Shown: positions 1 through 15,100 of the stretch, in pieces
Position numbering within the stretch: position 1 is the stretch's first letter
Layout: each line of letters opens with the position of its first letter
NCBI RefSeq assembly: GCF_043641665.1
Contig: NC_092200.1
Coordinates: 962,001-1,026,000 of the forward strand
Direction: 5' to 3'
Length of the DNA stretch: 64,000 nt
Origin: Enoplosus armatus
Taxonomy: Eukaryota; Chordata; Actinopteri; Centrarchiformes; Enoplosidae
Program-made: the position numbers and the translations under genes
Notes under the pieces: generated by a model
Seen by the model: only the letters and a program-made list of their open reading frames with translations
What the model was told of the DNA's origin: nothing
Databases searched by the model: none

Positions 1-619
1 GTACAAACAACAATCAGCAGCTAAGACCAACAAAAACCTCCAGTTCTCTAGAAATCTATTTTCTGGTCCCTTAAAAAACTTCCTGATGTAGAGACGGCCT
101 TTTTTCTCTTTTGTTACAAACTGACAGGAATTACAGTTTTTGGGGATCAGGACATGAATCCATGAAGCATCCTGCTCCGTTTCAGACAGCTCAGGATGAA
201 ACCAGGCTGTAAATCTGCCCACTGCATCCAGCTGCTGCAGCTTAATGAGGCCTCCTGGGTAATGTAGTTTTTTTCCTAAAGGAGGATGAGGAGGAGGGAA
301 GGGGAAACAAAAAATGTGGGAGTGATAAAGCTGGACCAGAGAAAGAGAAGTGGGGGGGGGGCGGGGGGGCTTAAAGGCAGTTAAAAGAAAAGACAAAGGA
401 AAAAGGGAGGAAAGGTATAAAGACAGAGAGTGATTAAGAGTGAGAACGAGTATTTACGGTGACACAGCGACCAAACACTAAACGCCAAGAACAAATATCA
501 AATATGAAACGCTGTAAAATGGGATTAACTCTCTGAGCCGCAGACTTGTTGCTTCTCTGCACATGCTAACATGCATGTTGTGGTCAACTCATCAAACCAA
601 ATATGCTTTGTTTCCATGG

Positions 620-760
620 TGACCATGTTTCACCTGCTTAACTCTGGAGCACCCCAAGGTGGGGCCGATGTCATTTTACACGCTCCTGCTCGGCCACATC
701 ATTCGCTGACATGGTGTTCCGTTACACGTTTATGTGGATGATTTCCTGTAAGTACAGTTA
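620..760 (+). mobile_element. Decayed L2-like LINE reverse-transcriptase fragment
   Basis: Reading across small indels, the plus strand gives SGAPQGG at 643 onward, resembling the RT box usually written GVPQGS. It then gives LGHIIR, HGV and YVDDF, matching the usual L2-type path to the YADD catalytic box. Frame shifts and short length show an old remnant. The family call is from motif memory only. Confidence 0.5.
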
Positions 761-3510
761 AACTTGTGCCTGCGATGCGATCAGTCCAGATTTTGACCGA
801 TGAAAGTGGAGTCCCTCAACGTAGAGCTGAGCCTTACAAGCTGTCCTAAAATGGCCACTGTACGAAGGACAACATGACCTTTCCTCTAGCGCCACCCTCA
901 GGACAAACTTTACATTTTTAGCTCCAAGAACAGATAAATCATCAGGATGCTGTTTGTGCTCCACACTGCAGCCTCTAGGGAGCGCTAACAGGACTTGAGA
1001 CTGTTAGTGTTGTAAGCTCTCGAGGTCACTGTCCCGATGTGGCTTTGTACTGGTCCAGAACCATTAGATAACCACCACTGCTGACCCACGTTTCATGTCC
1101 TGTGTTGGTTTATTATCATTCACACTAATAAAGCAAACTGACGTGAACAAAGCTGATGGAGAGACGAGATGAGAGACAAAGAAACAAACTCGTGAAAACA
1201 GAGAGAGGTGAGGGGTTTTGTGCAGTTTTCAGACTCTGCTGTTCGGCAGGAAATGAAGAACTTCTGCTGAAAACTACAAACCCCATGAAAACACGAGGAA
1301 CACACGACACTACAGATCACAGAGGCCTCGCATTAAAAAGCTGGTAAATGTGTGTTTCTGGGCAGCAGCTCCTGCTGTCGAAGCCTCAATAACTCCAACA
1401 TGAAAGAGTGTGAAGCTAAATAAGTGGTATAAAGAGCTGTGTGTCACTGCTGGCTGTTGTTCAGTGTGTGAAGTGGCTTCGCTTCACAGCCTGCAGAGAG
1501 GAAACGGAGCCGTCAGAGCACAGCTGAAGAGAAAACACGAGCCTTTCAAAGCGTCTGTCTTTACTGTGGAGTCCAACACCATCCAGTGGCTCAGTCTGAG
1601 ACTGCAGGACTGAAGGTGGCAGAGACTGGGCCACAGGAGTTCTCACGCCTCCCACATCAATTAGTATTGGACCAAATCAAATCAAATGAGTGACCCATGA
1701 GTAAAACTACGAGTTAAACGTATTTAAAAATGAGCTTTTAGAAACCCAGCAACAGGAACTTAGAAATGGCTTGATATTTTCCAAAAACAAGCTTTAATTA
1801 AGTCTCCAAATGAAATACTTCAAAAGAAATTGGGTAAAGTGGACCATTTTACATGATCCAGATGTCTAAATGAGAATGTATGTGGATGTCTATGACAACT
1901 GCTGTGTCCAAATTCCAGACTACATGTTGATTCTAAGCAGGTTTTAGTGTCTTCACACTAGAAAAGTGGCAAAATAAAGTTTACTCAAAGCAGACAGAAT
2001 ACAAACTAAATCCGGCCAATTTGTGAGTTTGAAAGTCAAACACTGGACGGACAGCAGCTAAAAGGAACGTTTGTGACGAGAGATCATTGGCAGCCTGTTT
2101 GCTTGTCTGGGCTTCTGCAGGTTCACCAAGTTAAACCTTTTTGATACCACCTACAATGATATTTAATACCTGATTCACGATTATACCTGTCAAAGTATGA
2201 TGGGGACGATATGGCCTAGAATGATCTCATCTTTGCACTGTTTGTTCAGGAGTCGAGCGTCTCCTGACAGCCTGCAGTCACATACACAAACTAACACCAC
2301 TGCCTCCAGCAGCAAGAGACGAGCTGCAACACTTTTGTTCATCAAATGTAAGACTTTAATACCTTCTGAGGCCGTTTTTTTTCATCATGTCCTTGAATGC
2401 ACCATGATGTGTAACTGACTGTAGTAGGTGCCACTATCATCGATATATTGATGCTGATGTGACACATTTTAAACAAGAGATTCAGTCAGTGAGGATTCTG
2501 ATAAAAGATAAATCAGTGAATGAATCACTGTTGATTCAACATTGTTCTACAATAAAATGCTGAATGTTCAGAGCTGCGTTTAATAAAACTGATGATTCTG
2601 ACAGAATCTGTTCATGTAGTTCGTGAGTCCTGACGTACGGTGACTTCTGCCATTAGTCAACCAGAACAGCAACTTTCCCATTAAAGCCCACTTTTCGCTG
2701 TTTCTGTGTGACTGTGCAGCCGTTCCAGATTATCCAGACACCACAACAGCTGTGCCAGCAGAGCCACTTCCCGCTGAGGAGGGCGCAGCGCCGCCTGTTA
2801 ACTGTAATGGGCCTTTAAACGAGCCTCAGATACAACTGAAAACAGGATTCAGTGAAGCGAGATGAGATGAACAACAGCTGGGGGCGTCCATAATTGTGAA
2901 CCTTTAAATCAGAGTCTGTGTCAGCGTCGCTCGTCTTTCCTCGTCTGTTCTCGAGATGGTGTGAGGCACCATCGCTGGCTTCTGCTGCTGCACAGACTTC
3001 CAGACGATGAACCTTTTACATTTTAATGACTCTGTGAACTTTCCTCAAACTTTACATTTTCAACTCATGGAGTCTCAAAAATGGAACCAGTCCATCCTCT
3101 GGGGAGCACGACTGTGATCAGCACATCTTATGATAATCGGTTTCTTTCAACTGTTAACTTATAAATCAGTGAGTACATTTTTGGATGAATTTCAGGATCT
3201 AAATAAACTTGATGAATCGATGAATATCCAGCCAACCTCTTTACATACAGCATGTGAGCTAATAGGAATGAAGGTGTCATTCAGCGTCAGTGCACTGTTA
3301 TATATTATATTATATATACATATTATAGAACAGGCAGCAGAATTCACTCTCTAACAACATTAAAGTCAAGATGAAACGGCACCTTCAGGGTATCTAACGT
3401 CCGTATCGTGACGGATTTCAAAGTGAAACAGGATCGGCAGGCGGGACATGACGTTGTGAGGAATTTGATTTTAATGTTGAAAAGTGGGCGTGTCATAACG
3501 GACGTACCAT

Positions 3511-3546
3511 GCTGTTGCTAGCTAGCTAGCTAGCTAGCAACAGCAA
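3511..3546. repeat. Perfect 36-bp palindrome with (GCTA)n core
   Basis: The sequence reads identically on both strands. TGCTGTTG and CAACAGCA arms flank a (CTAG)n core. It could extrude as a cruciform or simply reflect a self-complementary tetranucleotide repeat flanked by matching arms. Confidence 0.85.
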
Positions 3547-3845
3547 CAGCTGAATCTTAGCTCTGTGCCGCTAAAAGTTGAAGATTGATTGATGGGTGGA
3601 TGTCATGATATTATTGGTTGAAATTGGTTGGTTCAAGCACACATCATACTTTGTTTTACAGGAAGAAAACTACTAAGACATTTTTTGTATTGTTTTTGGC
3701 AGATATTGTTAAAGGTGGACACTATGACCGGGGAGGTCATAGTTTTTCATTTCATCTCGACTTTGAATGATGAAATTGATGCAGATGTATCAGTGGAGTC
3801 ACTGTGAGAAGAGGAGCAGATGGTCATTAATTAAAGGCTTCAACA

Positions 3846-3950
3846 GCAGTCAGACGGTCAGTCAGTCAGACAGACAGTCAGAAAGTCAGTCAGTCAGTCA
3901 GACAGGCGGACAGACAGACAGACAGTCAGACAGACAGACAGACAGTCAGT
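3846..3950. repeat. (CAGA/CAGT)n tetranucleotide repeat beside SUGCT exon 6 donor
   Basis: About 100 bp of CAGT and CAGA units end within a few bases of the exon 6 splice donor. On the gene strand, the intron therefore starts GTACTGACTGTCTG and continues as CTGT/CTGA repeats. Confidence 0.85.
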
Positions 3951-3952
3951 AC

Positions 3953-6878
<2,926 letters not shown>

Positions 6879-7709
6879 CTTGCAACCCGTTAGCGTCAAG
6901 TTACACTCACCGCAACAAGACTTCCGGCCCTCGCTTTCAAAATAAGAGTCAAGTTGACCTCAAGAAGTAATGGTTTTCAGAATTGTTTTGATAACTTTTT
7001 CTCCAAAACATGTCACTCAATCATTATCATTACATTGGGGTCACCGAGCTAAGAATCCATTTTTTTGAAGATAAATCCCTGATTATGTTTGAAAGGCCCA
7101 GAAGGTCGTTTCCTTTATCGCTGCTCTGAAAGTATTTTAATCCTCAAAGGCTCTAATAACCACCTGTAACAAAAAATACTCCCTCTGCTGCACAACAAAG
7201 ATGATTTCTAGTCTGTTTCCAGAGTTGGATCTCTTTTAACTAATCAAAACAAAGACAGCCGCTGTTATTTCTCTGTTAAAGCAGGTAAAGTACTCATTAT
7301 GCTACAGACTGAAATTAATATATTATCTATTATATTTCTGGACTTATAGCAAAGAATGTATTTTAGGCAGAAGATCATGTAGGCGGGCAACAGGAAAGCA
7401 GGAAGGAGACAAAGTTCTTCTGACGTTATAAGGACAACTGCAGCAGCACGTCTGTGGAGAAGCTGTCCCAGGACAGAGCTCACATTGAAGAGTTGAACGT
7501 TGCCAAATACTTCTTCAGCTGACCTATGACCAGATCCATTGTTCAAGGCAGGGAAACCTAAACTAGTTAGCTGGGTTACATTCATTCATTAGTTTGAGAT
7601 GTTCAAGCAGACACATGTGATTTATAGTAAGTGATGAGGGGAGGAACAGTCCTGACCAGGTGGTTCAGGTACTGGACATGAAACCAGGAAGAGGGCAATA
7701 AAACTGAAT

Positions 7710-7732
7710 GTGTTCAGTGAGTCCAGACTCCA
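7710..7732 (+). repeat. 23-bp direct repeat, upstream copy
   Basis: GTGTTCAGTGAGTCCAGACT plus CCA is identical to 8142-8164. The downstream copy lies in the candidate NLR leader exon, so this one may be a relic of a duplicated promoter/leader. Confidence 0.85.
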
Positions 7733-8109
7733 ATTGTTTTGACCGAGGAACAGGCGGGTTTATTCTGAAGTAATCATAACTACAACAATTGATGTCAGGT
7801 GGGGGCCAATTAGCCTGGTGTCAGATCTGGACAGTGATTGGTTGCACCTGAGCATGTTTATAACGGTTAATCCAAGGGGCTGATCCACACCAAGTATTTC
7901 ACTAATTCAATTTGGACTTAGTTTTAAACCAAATAGATGTATTTACATAATTTAAACATATATCATATTATATCTCTCTGGATGTCATATTAAAAAGATG
8001 ATCTGATCACACACACAGATAAACTCACCTAATTTCCTGTAAATGGACAGGAAGCAGCACAGACCATGTGATCATGTGATGCAGTCTCATGAGAACCGAG
8101 AGGGAACCT

Positions 8110-8119
8110 GAAAGTGAAA
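8110..8119 (+). promoter_or_regulatory. IRF/ISRE-like element upstream of the NLR leader
   Basis: GAAAGTGAAA matches the GAAANNGAAA core bound by interferon regulatory factors. It lies about 30 bp before the duplicated leader sequence and about 100 bp before the candidate leader donor. A 10-base match can arise by chance, but position and gene type fit interferon-responsive expression. Confidence 0.45.
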
Positions 8120-8129
8120 GTGTTCTCGG

Positions 8130-8211
8130 AGCCGGTATCTGGTGTTCAGTGAGTCCAGACTCCATTTTGAGAGGACAGAGCAGAAGGAGGGAAGCTGAAG
8201 GCTGAGGCAGG
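8130..8211 (+). other. Candidate non-coding leader exon of the NLR
   Basis: A purine-rich segment ends GAGGCAGG followed by a strong donor, GTGAGTG. I recall similar leaders on fish NLR transcripts. The start position is a guess; transcription-start data would be decisive. Confidence 0.35.
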
Positions 8212-8589
8212 GTGAGTGTTCATCCAACACTTTATTATCTGACTGTCAAAGTCTCTGAGTCCGTCGTCTCCCTGAGGACTGGAGAGGAAAGACATGTTAG
8301 ACTGGGAAATGGACTTCGTTTACTTTTCAAACATAACGGTTCTCTACGAGGACACCCGCTTCGACATGTTAACGGTTCGGAAATTGAAACCCCCACCGAG
8401 CTCTAACGCACGTGCGACTGTGGAAACCGCTGAGTGACCGCGCTGCCCCGCATGAACACTTGGACTCCTCTGTGGACACAAAGTGCTGATTGGCTGAATA
8501 AAACACATTAAACCTGCAGGAACCAAGAAAACAAGCAGATATTTAAAGAAAGGTGACAGGAGGAGAGCTGGATGCTTCTGTTAGACTGG

Positions 8590-8870
8590 ACACTGTGTGT
8601 GTGTGTGTGGAGGCGTGTGTGTGTGGAGGCGTGTGTGTGTGGAGGCTTGTGTTACTCACGTAGTGGGGACATAAGTCTGTTTACACAGTCACATTGTGGG
8701 GACTCGCCTTCCTTTTGGGGACAAATTACAAGTTGCCATAAGTTAAATCATTCAAATTTAGGACGAAGACTTGGTTTAAGTTTAAGGTTAAGGCTAGGGT
8801 TGGTCTCCAGGAAATGAATGTAAGTCAATGTAATGTCCTCTGAAGTGATGGAAACACAACTGTACACTGC
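8590..8870 (+). repeat. GTGGGGAC-type dispersed repeat, copy 1
   Basis: GT-rich units (TGTGTGTGTGGAGGC, about three copies) run into GTGGGGACATAAG, TGTGGGGACTCG, GGTCTCCAGGAAATGAATG and TGTCCTCTGAAGTGATGG. An inverted partner lies at 40,193-40,385, also joined to a CA repeat. It looks like a mobile or amplification-prone unit fused to a microsatellite; the class is unknown. Confidence 0.55.
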
Positions 8871-8981
8871 GTGTGTGTGTGACTTCCTGTCCTCTCAGTC
8901 TTGTTTGTGACTCTTGAACAGACGTGTTTCTTCATTCTTGTGTTCGGAGATCACAGTCAGTGTCACTGTTTTACCTCTCAG

Positions 8982-9131
8982 ACTGACTGAAGTCCAGAAG
9001 ATGAGTGTTTGTGTGGAGGAAGAGGAGGACAGAGCAGAGTCTGCAGGATCCAGCTGTCTGTCTATGAAGAGTGACCGGTCCAAAAGTCATCCTCTAAACT
9101 TCAGTCATGAACCTGGACCCTCAGACACAAA
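8982..9131 (+). other. NLR first coding exon: N-terminal peptide module A
   Basis: The acceptor CTCTCAG lies just before 8982, ATG is at 9001 and the donor is AAA|GTAAGAG. It encodes [18 protein letters not shown], then [10 protein letters not shown] and [11 protein letters not shown]. The second half is repeated in the next exon. It is short, acidic then Ser-rich, with no known fold. Such repeated short N-terminal modules are common in fish NLRs; their function is unknown. Confidence 0.75.
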
Positions 9132-12100
9132 GTAAGAGAACTGATACTAACTCATGCAATGTTTCTGCTGGTAATACTTTGCCATGGTGGGCCGCCATGA
9201 CTAAATACTAAAGAAAAACAAAACATTCCCAGTCATCTGATCCACTTCCTAAATATGCTGTCGTTGTTGCTGCTCAACGGGGTTGTTACTGCTCAACGGG
9301 GTTGTTACTCTACCCATATTAATACATATGATAATAAATGGATAAAAAACAAAACACCACAAATACTTGTGTACTACACATATAGCCTATATCCCAGTAG
9401 TTTTAACGCTAAGTTTAAACTTTTTTAACAATTGATGGTTTCATAATACCTGCTTTCTGTGTCCATGCCATGTATAAACAATGTCATAAACAATGTCTGC
9501 ATTTTTTTCAGTAGTACATTCCTTTAAAATGTCATGGAAAATGACTTTTTAAACTGTATTTAATATATATTTTCTTCATGTAATTGCTAACTAAAATGTG
9601 TGACATGGACAAAGAGAAATCATTCGTCCCGTCTTCCTCTTAATGTCTCTGACAGCTGTCAGTCACCTAGAAAAACTGTCATCTAATGGAAGAGGACTAA
9701 AACAAACTTTTAAACCTCCTGATTAGAATTCATGAAGGATTCATGTGATCTGAATAACAACATGTTGGTGTTTGCAGAGTTCAGTACAACAGACAGAGAG
9801 CAGAGTCTGCAGGATCCAGCTGTCTGTCTATGAAGACTGACTGGTCCAAAGATCTACCTCCAGACTTCAGTCATGAACCTGGACCATCAGACACACAGTA
9901 AGAGACTGTTTCTACTGTAAACTGACCTGATGAAGATGATGCATCGAGGATGAAGACAAAATGTTCTGCTGAAAGATTTATATTCATGATGCAGAGCTAT
10001 TAGTGCAGATACTGTTTCAAACTAAGATGGATCTTATTTTATTTCTGAGAGCCTCCATTTCAGAATTGACTCTTCAAGAAAATATTCAGCTGTTTTCAGT
10101 CCGGCTGAAGTCTGTAAAGATTTAGAACTATTCAAAGTCTGAAAGAATCTGCTTCAAACGTGTAATTCCTTCATGTTCTCATGTCCTCAGAACATGTTGT
10201 TGGTTTGGCTCTTCCTCAGATCAGCTGTTCTGACCCACCAGATGCATCTTCAATCAGGTCATATCATAATTATATAGAACATGTGGTGAAAAGTCTTTGG
10301 TAGAAAAGCTTTGCTCACCTTGATTCTGTGTGTCGACGCTTTGACTTTGCTCTTTAACTACTTCTATAAAATATGGTGAAGAACACTGAAGCTCAAAGGT
10401 CCACTTACTAATGATTCAGAGCTCATAACTGAAAGCTTTGAGTCATCAGTAAGTGGATTGTTCCTAAAGGTCAAGAACAAACACCCACTGGCAGCACTTC
10501 TATAAAAGTTATCTGCAGATGAGCAGCAGAAAATGGTCAAATGTAGATTTGGACCACTTCTCAGAGTTCACAGAGAGTGACAGGAAAGATAGAGGGAATG
10601 AAATAAAAAAAGGCAACCATCAGGACTTGAACCTGTGACCCCACTGTTACGTGTCTTAGACTTCTGGTCTACCACAATTATTTAGACCATTTCTAACCTC
10701 AGTTTAAACCTAACTATTCAAAATGCTGCTCCCAGAGTCCTGACTAAAACAAGGAAGTATGATCACATCACTCCAGTCCTCACATCATTGCACTGGCTTC
10801 CAGTCCGCCAGATACTTCTGCTTGTCTTCAAGGCACTCAGTGCCCTAGATCCCAAATACGTCACTGATATGTTGATACCCTATGAGCCGCCACGAACTCA
10901 CGTCTACTTACAGTTCATTGGGTTAAAACTAAACATGGCGAATCAGCGTTTAGTGTTTATGCCACATCTGCCTGGAACAGACTTCCAGATGAGCTTAGAT
11001 ATGCTCCAACCTTCACCACTTTTAAATAAAAATCTTTCTGTTTTCCACTGCCTTTGAATCTTAGCCTTAGGGTGTGTTTCTTCCCATTGCTTAATTTTCT
11101 TTTAAATCAAATTTTGTGTTAGTTTGTGCTATTGTTTTTTAACATGTTTAAATGTTATCATTTCTTTTTTACTCTTGTTTGCTCTTGCCTGTTTGCTCTA
11201 TTGTTTTTATTCCGTGTGCCTCTACTTTTTATTGTCTCTTTTCCCATATACTCTGTGCCTTTGGGTATGAAATGTGCTATATAAATACATTTGCCTTGCC
11301 TTGCCTATCTTAAGCTAAGCTGCCCAAAGTGACAGTGAAGGACATAATCAGCTCTCTTTAATGGAAGGCTTTTACTGTGAAGGAGCTGCAGGAAGTGTTG
11401 AGGTTGTATTAATAACAAACTACAGGCAGATCACTAAATGTTTAATAAGACAGTCAGAGAGGAAAAGCAGCTGATGAGTTGAAATAAAAGGAACAATCAT
11501 CTTGATTACAGACTGAATTCAAACAGACAAGTAAGGACACTTTGACTGTTCTCTGTGACCATCTGAGCCAAAGCTCCATATCTTTCATCAACAGTCAGCA
11601 AATCATTGTAGTGATGAAGAAATGTCTTCACAGAGAGAGGAAGAGGAGGCATGTTCCTGTGGAGGAGCAGCCGTCCTGCTGTGCTTTGTGTCAGGACGTC
11701 CTGAAGGATCCAGTCTCTACCAGCTGTGGACACTGGTTCTGCAGACGCTGCATCACCTCATACTGGGACCAGTCTGCTTCATCAGGAGACTCCTCCTGTC
11801 CCCAGTGTGGAGAAAGATCCAGAACAAGATCTGGACTGCAGACAGCCAGTCAGACCAGCACTGTACACAGTAAGACTGTACATCTGTACATCTTAGAAAT
11901 GTGACATTACGTTTATTTAGAGACTTAAAATAAGTGCATTCAGTCATGTGGATACAACCCCAAAGTTACAAGAATCATACAAGTACATCACTTTCATCAG
12001 ATAAGCTGAACTGCTTCAAGTGCAACATTTAGTTTTCAAGTTTTCAGTTTCTGCTGTCCTGATGTCAACGGGGAGCTCGGTCCACCGTTGTGGATCCAGG

Positions 12101-15100
12101 ACAGCAAACAGTCGTGATTTTGTCGAGCGGTAGCCGGGCCCCCCCTGGTAGTGAGGGAGTAGCGAGCCGATTGGCAGTCGCAAAGCGTACTGGAGCCATT
12201 CACAGCACAGTAGACAAGTACCAGAGACTTGAACCGGATTGGAGCAGCCACCGGTGGCCAGTGCAGGGTGAGGAGGAGCGGTGTAGCGGAGAACTTGGGG
12301 AGGTTGAAGACCAGCCGGGCCGCCATGAACGACTGACTGAGCGAGCGGTCATTTACAGGGGCCAACCTGAGATGGTCTCCCCCCTCAAACCAAAGCCACG
12401 TCTGTAGCTGAACTGGTTGGATCAACACCAGTCTGCTGGTGACTCGAGAGAAAGCTCTGGTTTTAACACCCCACCATAAAAATATAGGTGTTTTTCTTAT
12501 GTAGCAATCGTCACAGAGATTTGCAGCGCTTTGTTAGCGGTGCTGTTCAATAAAAACAGGTCTACACAACAAAACATGAACTTATTCTGCATTATTTGAT
12601 CGGTGGATCAGTTTTAAATATCAGGGAGGAAGGAACAGCCACAGAGAGCTGTTTAGATGAAGAGCTGCAGACGACCTCTGCTGTCAATCAAACACGTTCA
12701 CCGACACAGGAGATCATCTGATGTTCCCCAAAACTGGACTTTATAACCTTTCCTTCTCTATATATTCTTATCTTGATCCTTTTTATTGGTAATAGAAATA
12801 ATCAGCAGACTGTTAAATGTTCTTTGTTTTGTCATTTTCTTCTCTTTTTTTAGTGGACGCTGGTCTGCAGAAGGTTTTAGATGAACTTAAGATCAGTCTG
12901 AGGAGGAGATGTGAACGTGTGACTGAAGGAAGTGATGAAACAGGAAGTGGAACCCTCCTCAACAGGATCTACACTGAGCTCTACATCACAGAGGGACAGA
13001 GTGAAGAGGTTAATACCCAACATGAGGTGAGGCAGCTTGAGACGGCTTCCAAGACGGAGACCCTCCACGACGCTCCGATCAAGTGCCACGACATCTTTAA
13101 AGCCTTACCTGGCCAACAGAGACACATCAGAGTGGTTCTGACCAACGGCGTCGCTGGCGTTGGAAAAACCTTCTTAGTGCAGAAGTTCACTCTGGACTGG
13201 GCAGAGGGCTCGGAAAACCAAGACGTCGGTCTGGTGGTTCTGCTTTCGTTCAGGGAGCTGAACTTGATCAAAGACCAGCGGTACAGTCTTCTCACGCTGC
13301 TCCATGTTTTCCATCCAACATTACAGAAGGTCACAGCAGAGAAGCTCGCTGTCTGTCAACTCTTGTTCGTGTTTGACGGCCTGGATGAAAGCAGACTGTC
13401 ATTGGATTTCCACAACAACGAGGTTGTGTCTGATGTCACACAGAAGTCATCAGTCAACGTGCTGCTGACAAACCTCATCGAGGGGAATCTGCTTCCCTCG
13501 GCTCTCGTCTGGATAACTTCCAGACCTGCAGCAGCCAATCAGATCCCTCCTACATGTGTCGACAGGGTAACAGAAGTACGAGGCTTCACTGACGCCCAGA
13601 AGGAGGAGTACTTCGGGAGGAGATCCAGTGATGAAGAGCAGTCCAGCAGAATCATCTCACACGTCAAGACATCCAGGAGCCTCCACATCATGTGTCAGAT
13701 CCCAGTCTTCTGCTGGATCACTGCTACAGTTCTGGACCACATGTTGACTACAGACCAGAGAGGAGAGCTGCCCAGGACCCTGACTGACCTGTACTCATAC
13801 TTCCTGCTGGTTCAGACAAAGAGGAAGAAGCAGAAGTATGATGAGGGACATGAGACGAGTCCACAGGAGCTGACGGAGGCTGACAGGGAGGTTCTTCTGA
13901 AGCTGGGGAGGCTGGCGTTTGAACATCTGGAGAAAGGAAACATCATGTTCTACCAAGAAGACCTGGAGCAGTGTGGTCTTGATGTCACAGAGGCCTTGGT
14001 GTACACAGGAGTTTGTACAGAGATCTTCAAAAGAGAGTGTGTGATCTTCCAGAAAACAGTGTACTGCTTTGTTCATCTGAGCATTCAGGAGTTTGTGGCT
14101 GCCGTCTACGTGTTCCACTGTTACACCAACAGGAACACAGAGGTACTGGAGGCTTTCTTGGGGAAGACATCTCTGGATGTCCTCCTGAAGAGAGCTATGG
14201 AGAAATCCCTTGAAAGTAAAAATGGCCACCTGGATCTGTTTGTCCGCTTCCTTCATGGCCTCTCTCTGGAGTCCAACCAGAGACTCTTAGGAGGCCTGCT
14301 GGGTCGGACAGACAACAGTCCAGAAATCATCCAGAGAGCCATCAACAACCTGAAGGAGATGAACAGTAATGATATTTCTCCTGATAGAAGCATCAACGTC
14401 TTCCACTGTCTGACGGAGATGAAGGACCACTCAGTCCATCAGGAGATCCAAGAGTTCCTGAAGTCAGAGAACAGATCAGAGAAGAAACTCTCTGAGATCC
14501 ACTGCTCAGCTCTGGCCTACATGCTGCAGATGTCAGAGGAGGTTCTGGATGAATTTGACTTGAAGAAGTACAACACATCAGAGGAGGGACGACGGAGACT
14601 GATTCCAGCTGTGAGGAACTGCAGAAAGGCTCTGTAAGTCCAGATGTGATTAACATTATGAATTACTGTAGATTAGTAGTTTAGTTCTTCAAATATACAC
14701 ACTATAAAATTTGTATTACTCATAAAATAGTGGTCCACAATGCAAACATTATTTGTCAGTTGTATTTTGTCAGATTTTCTTGAGCTGTTTCAAATGTTGT
14801 GAGTGCTGTTGGTTGTGTTTATAGCTGTCAAGTTAATGAACACAATTATTCTATTTACTTCTAAAAATTGTTACATTTTACAGTTTTATCTTCTATTTAT
14901 CTTCCTTTGGGTGACGGGACGACATGCAGAGCTGGTAAAACAAATTATGGACTTTAGAGGCTGTGGTTGAGGTTTTATCACAACAGCATTTAATCATAAT
15001 AGCAATGAATTCAGTAAAGCTGTTTACATGTGTAGGTTCTGCAAGGTATCTTATATAATACAGTGAATAGATTGTCTATTGCGTAGTGGCACCCAGGACC

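Larger units (their letters stand above)
1..3952. other. Left flank / SUGCT intron 6, no exon recognised
   Basis: This stretch lies downstream of the last SUGCT exon I can see, so it is probably intronic. I looked on the minus strand for later CoA-transferase exons and recognised none. It holds a decayed LINE reverse-transcriptase remnant (about 620-760), a perfect palindrome (3511-3546) and tetranucleotide repeats (from about 3846). The other short open frames have no recognisable protein motif. A gene this large in mammals could easily have its next exon outside the window. Confidence 0.5.
6879..8981. other. Divergent intergenic region between SUGCT and the NLR
   Basis: About 2.1 kb separates the two divergent start regions. 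The SUGCT side (6879-7000) should contain its promoter, but no TATA motif was obvious. The NLR side holds two exact 23-bp copies of a leader-like segment (7710-7732 and 8142-8164), an IRF/ISRE-like element at 8110 and a candidate 5' UTR exon ending near 8211. A GTGGGGAC-type repeat lies at 8590-8870. Short open frames here have no recognised domain. Confidence 0.5.
9132..11633. other. NLR introns 1-2: transposon remnants
   Basis: Apart from module B, this stretch holds a tRNA-like SINE (10,561-10,676, minus) and an L2-like LINE 3' fragment (10,715-11,312, plus). The remainder is AT-rich intron with no recognised exon. Confidence 0.6.

Noticed and set aside
10623..10676. A possible functional tRNA gene on the minus strand
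   Set aside because: Only the B-box is convincing; no cloverleaf or acceptor stem could be paired, so a SINE remnant is the better call.
12090..12407. 105-codon plus-strand frame before the NACHT exon
   Set aside because: It is the antisense shadow of a LINE ORF2 fragment on the minus strand.
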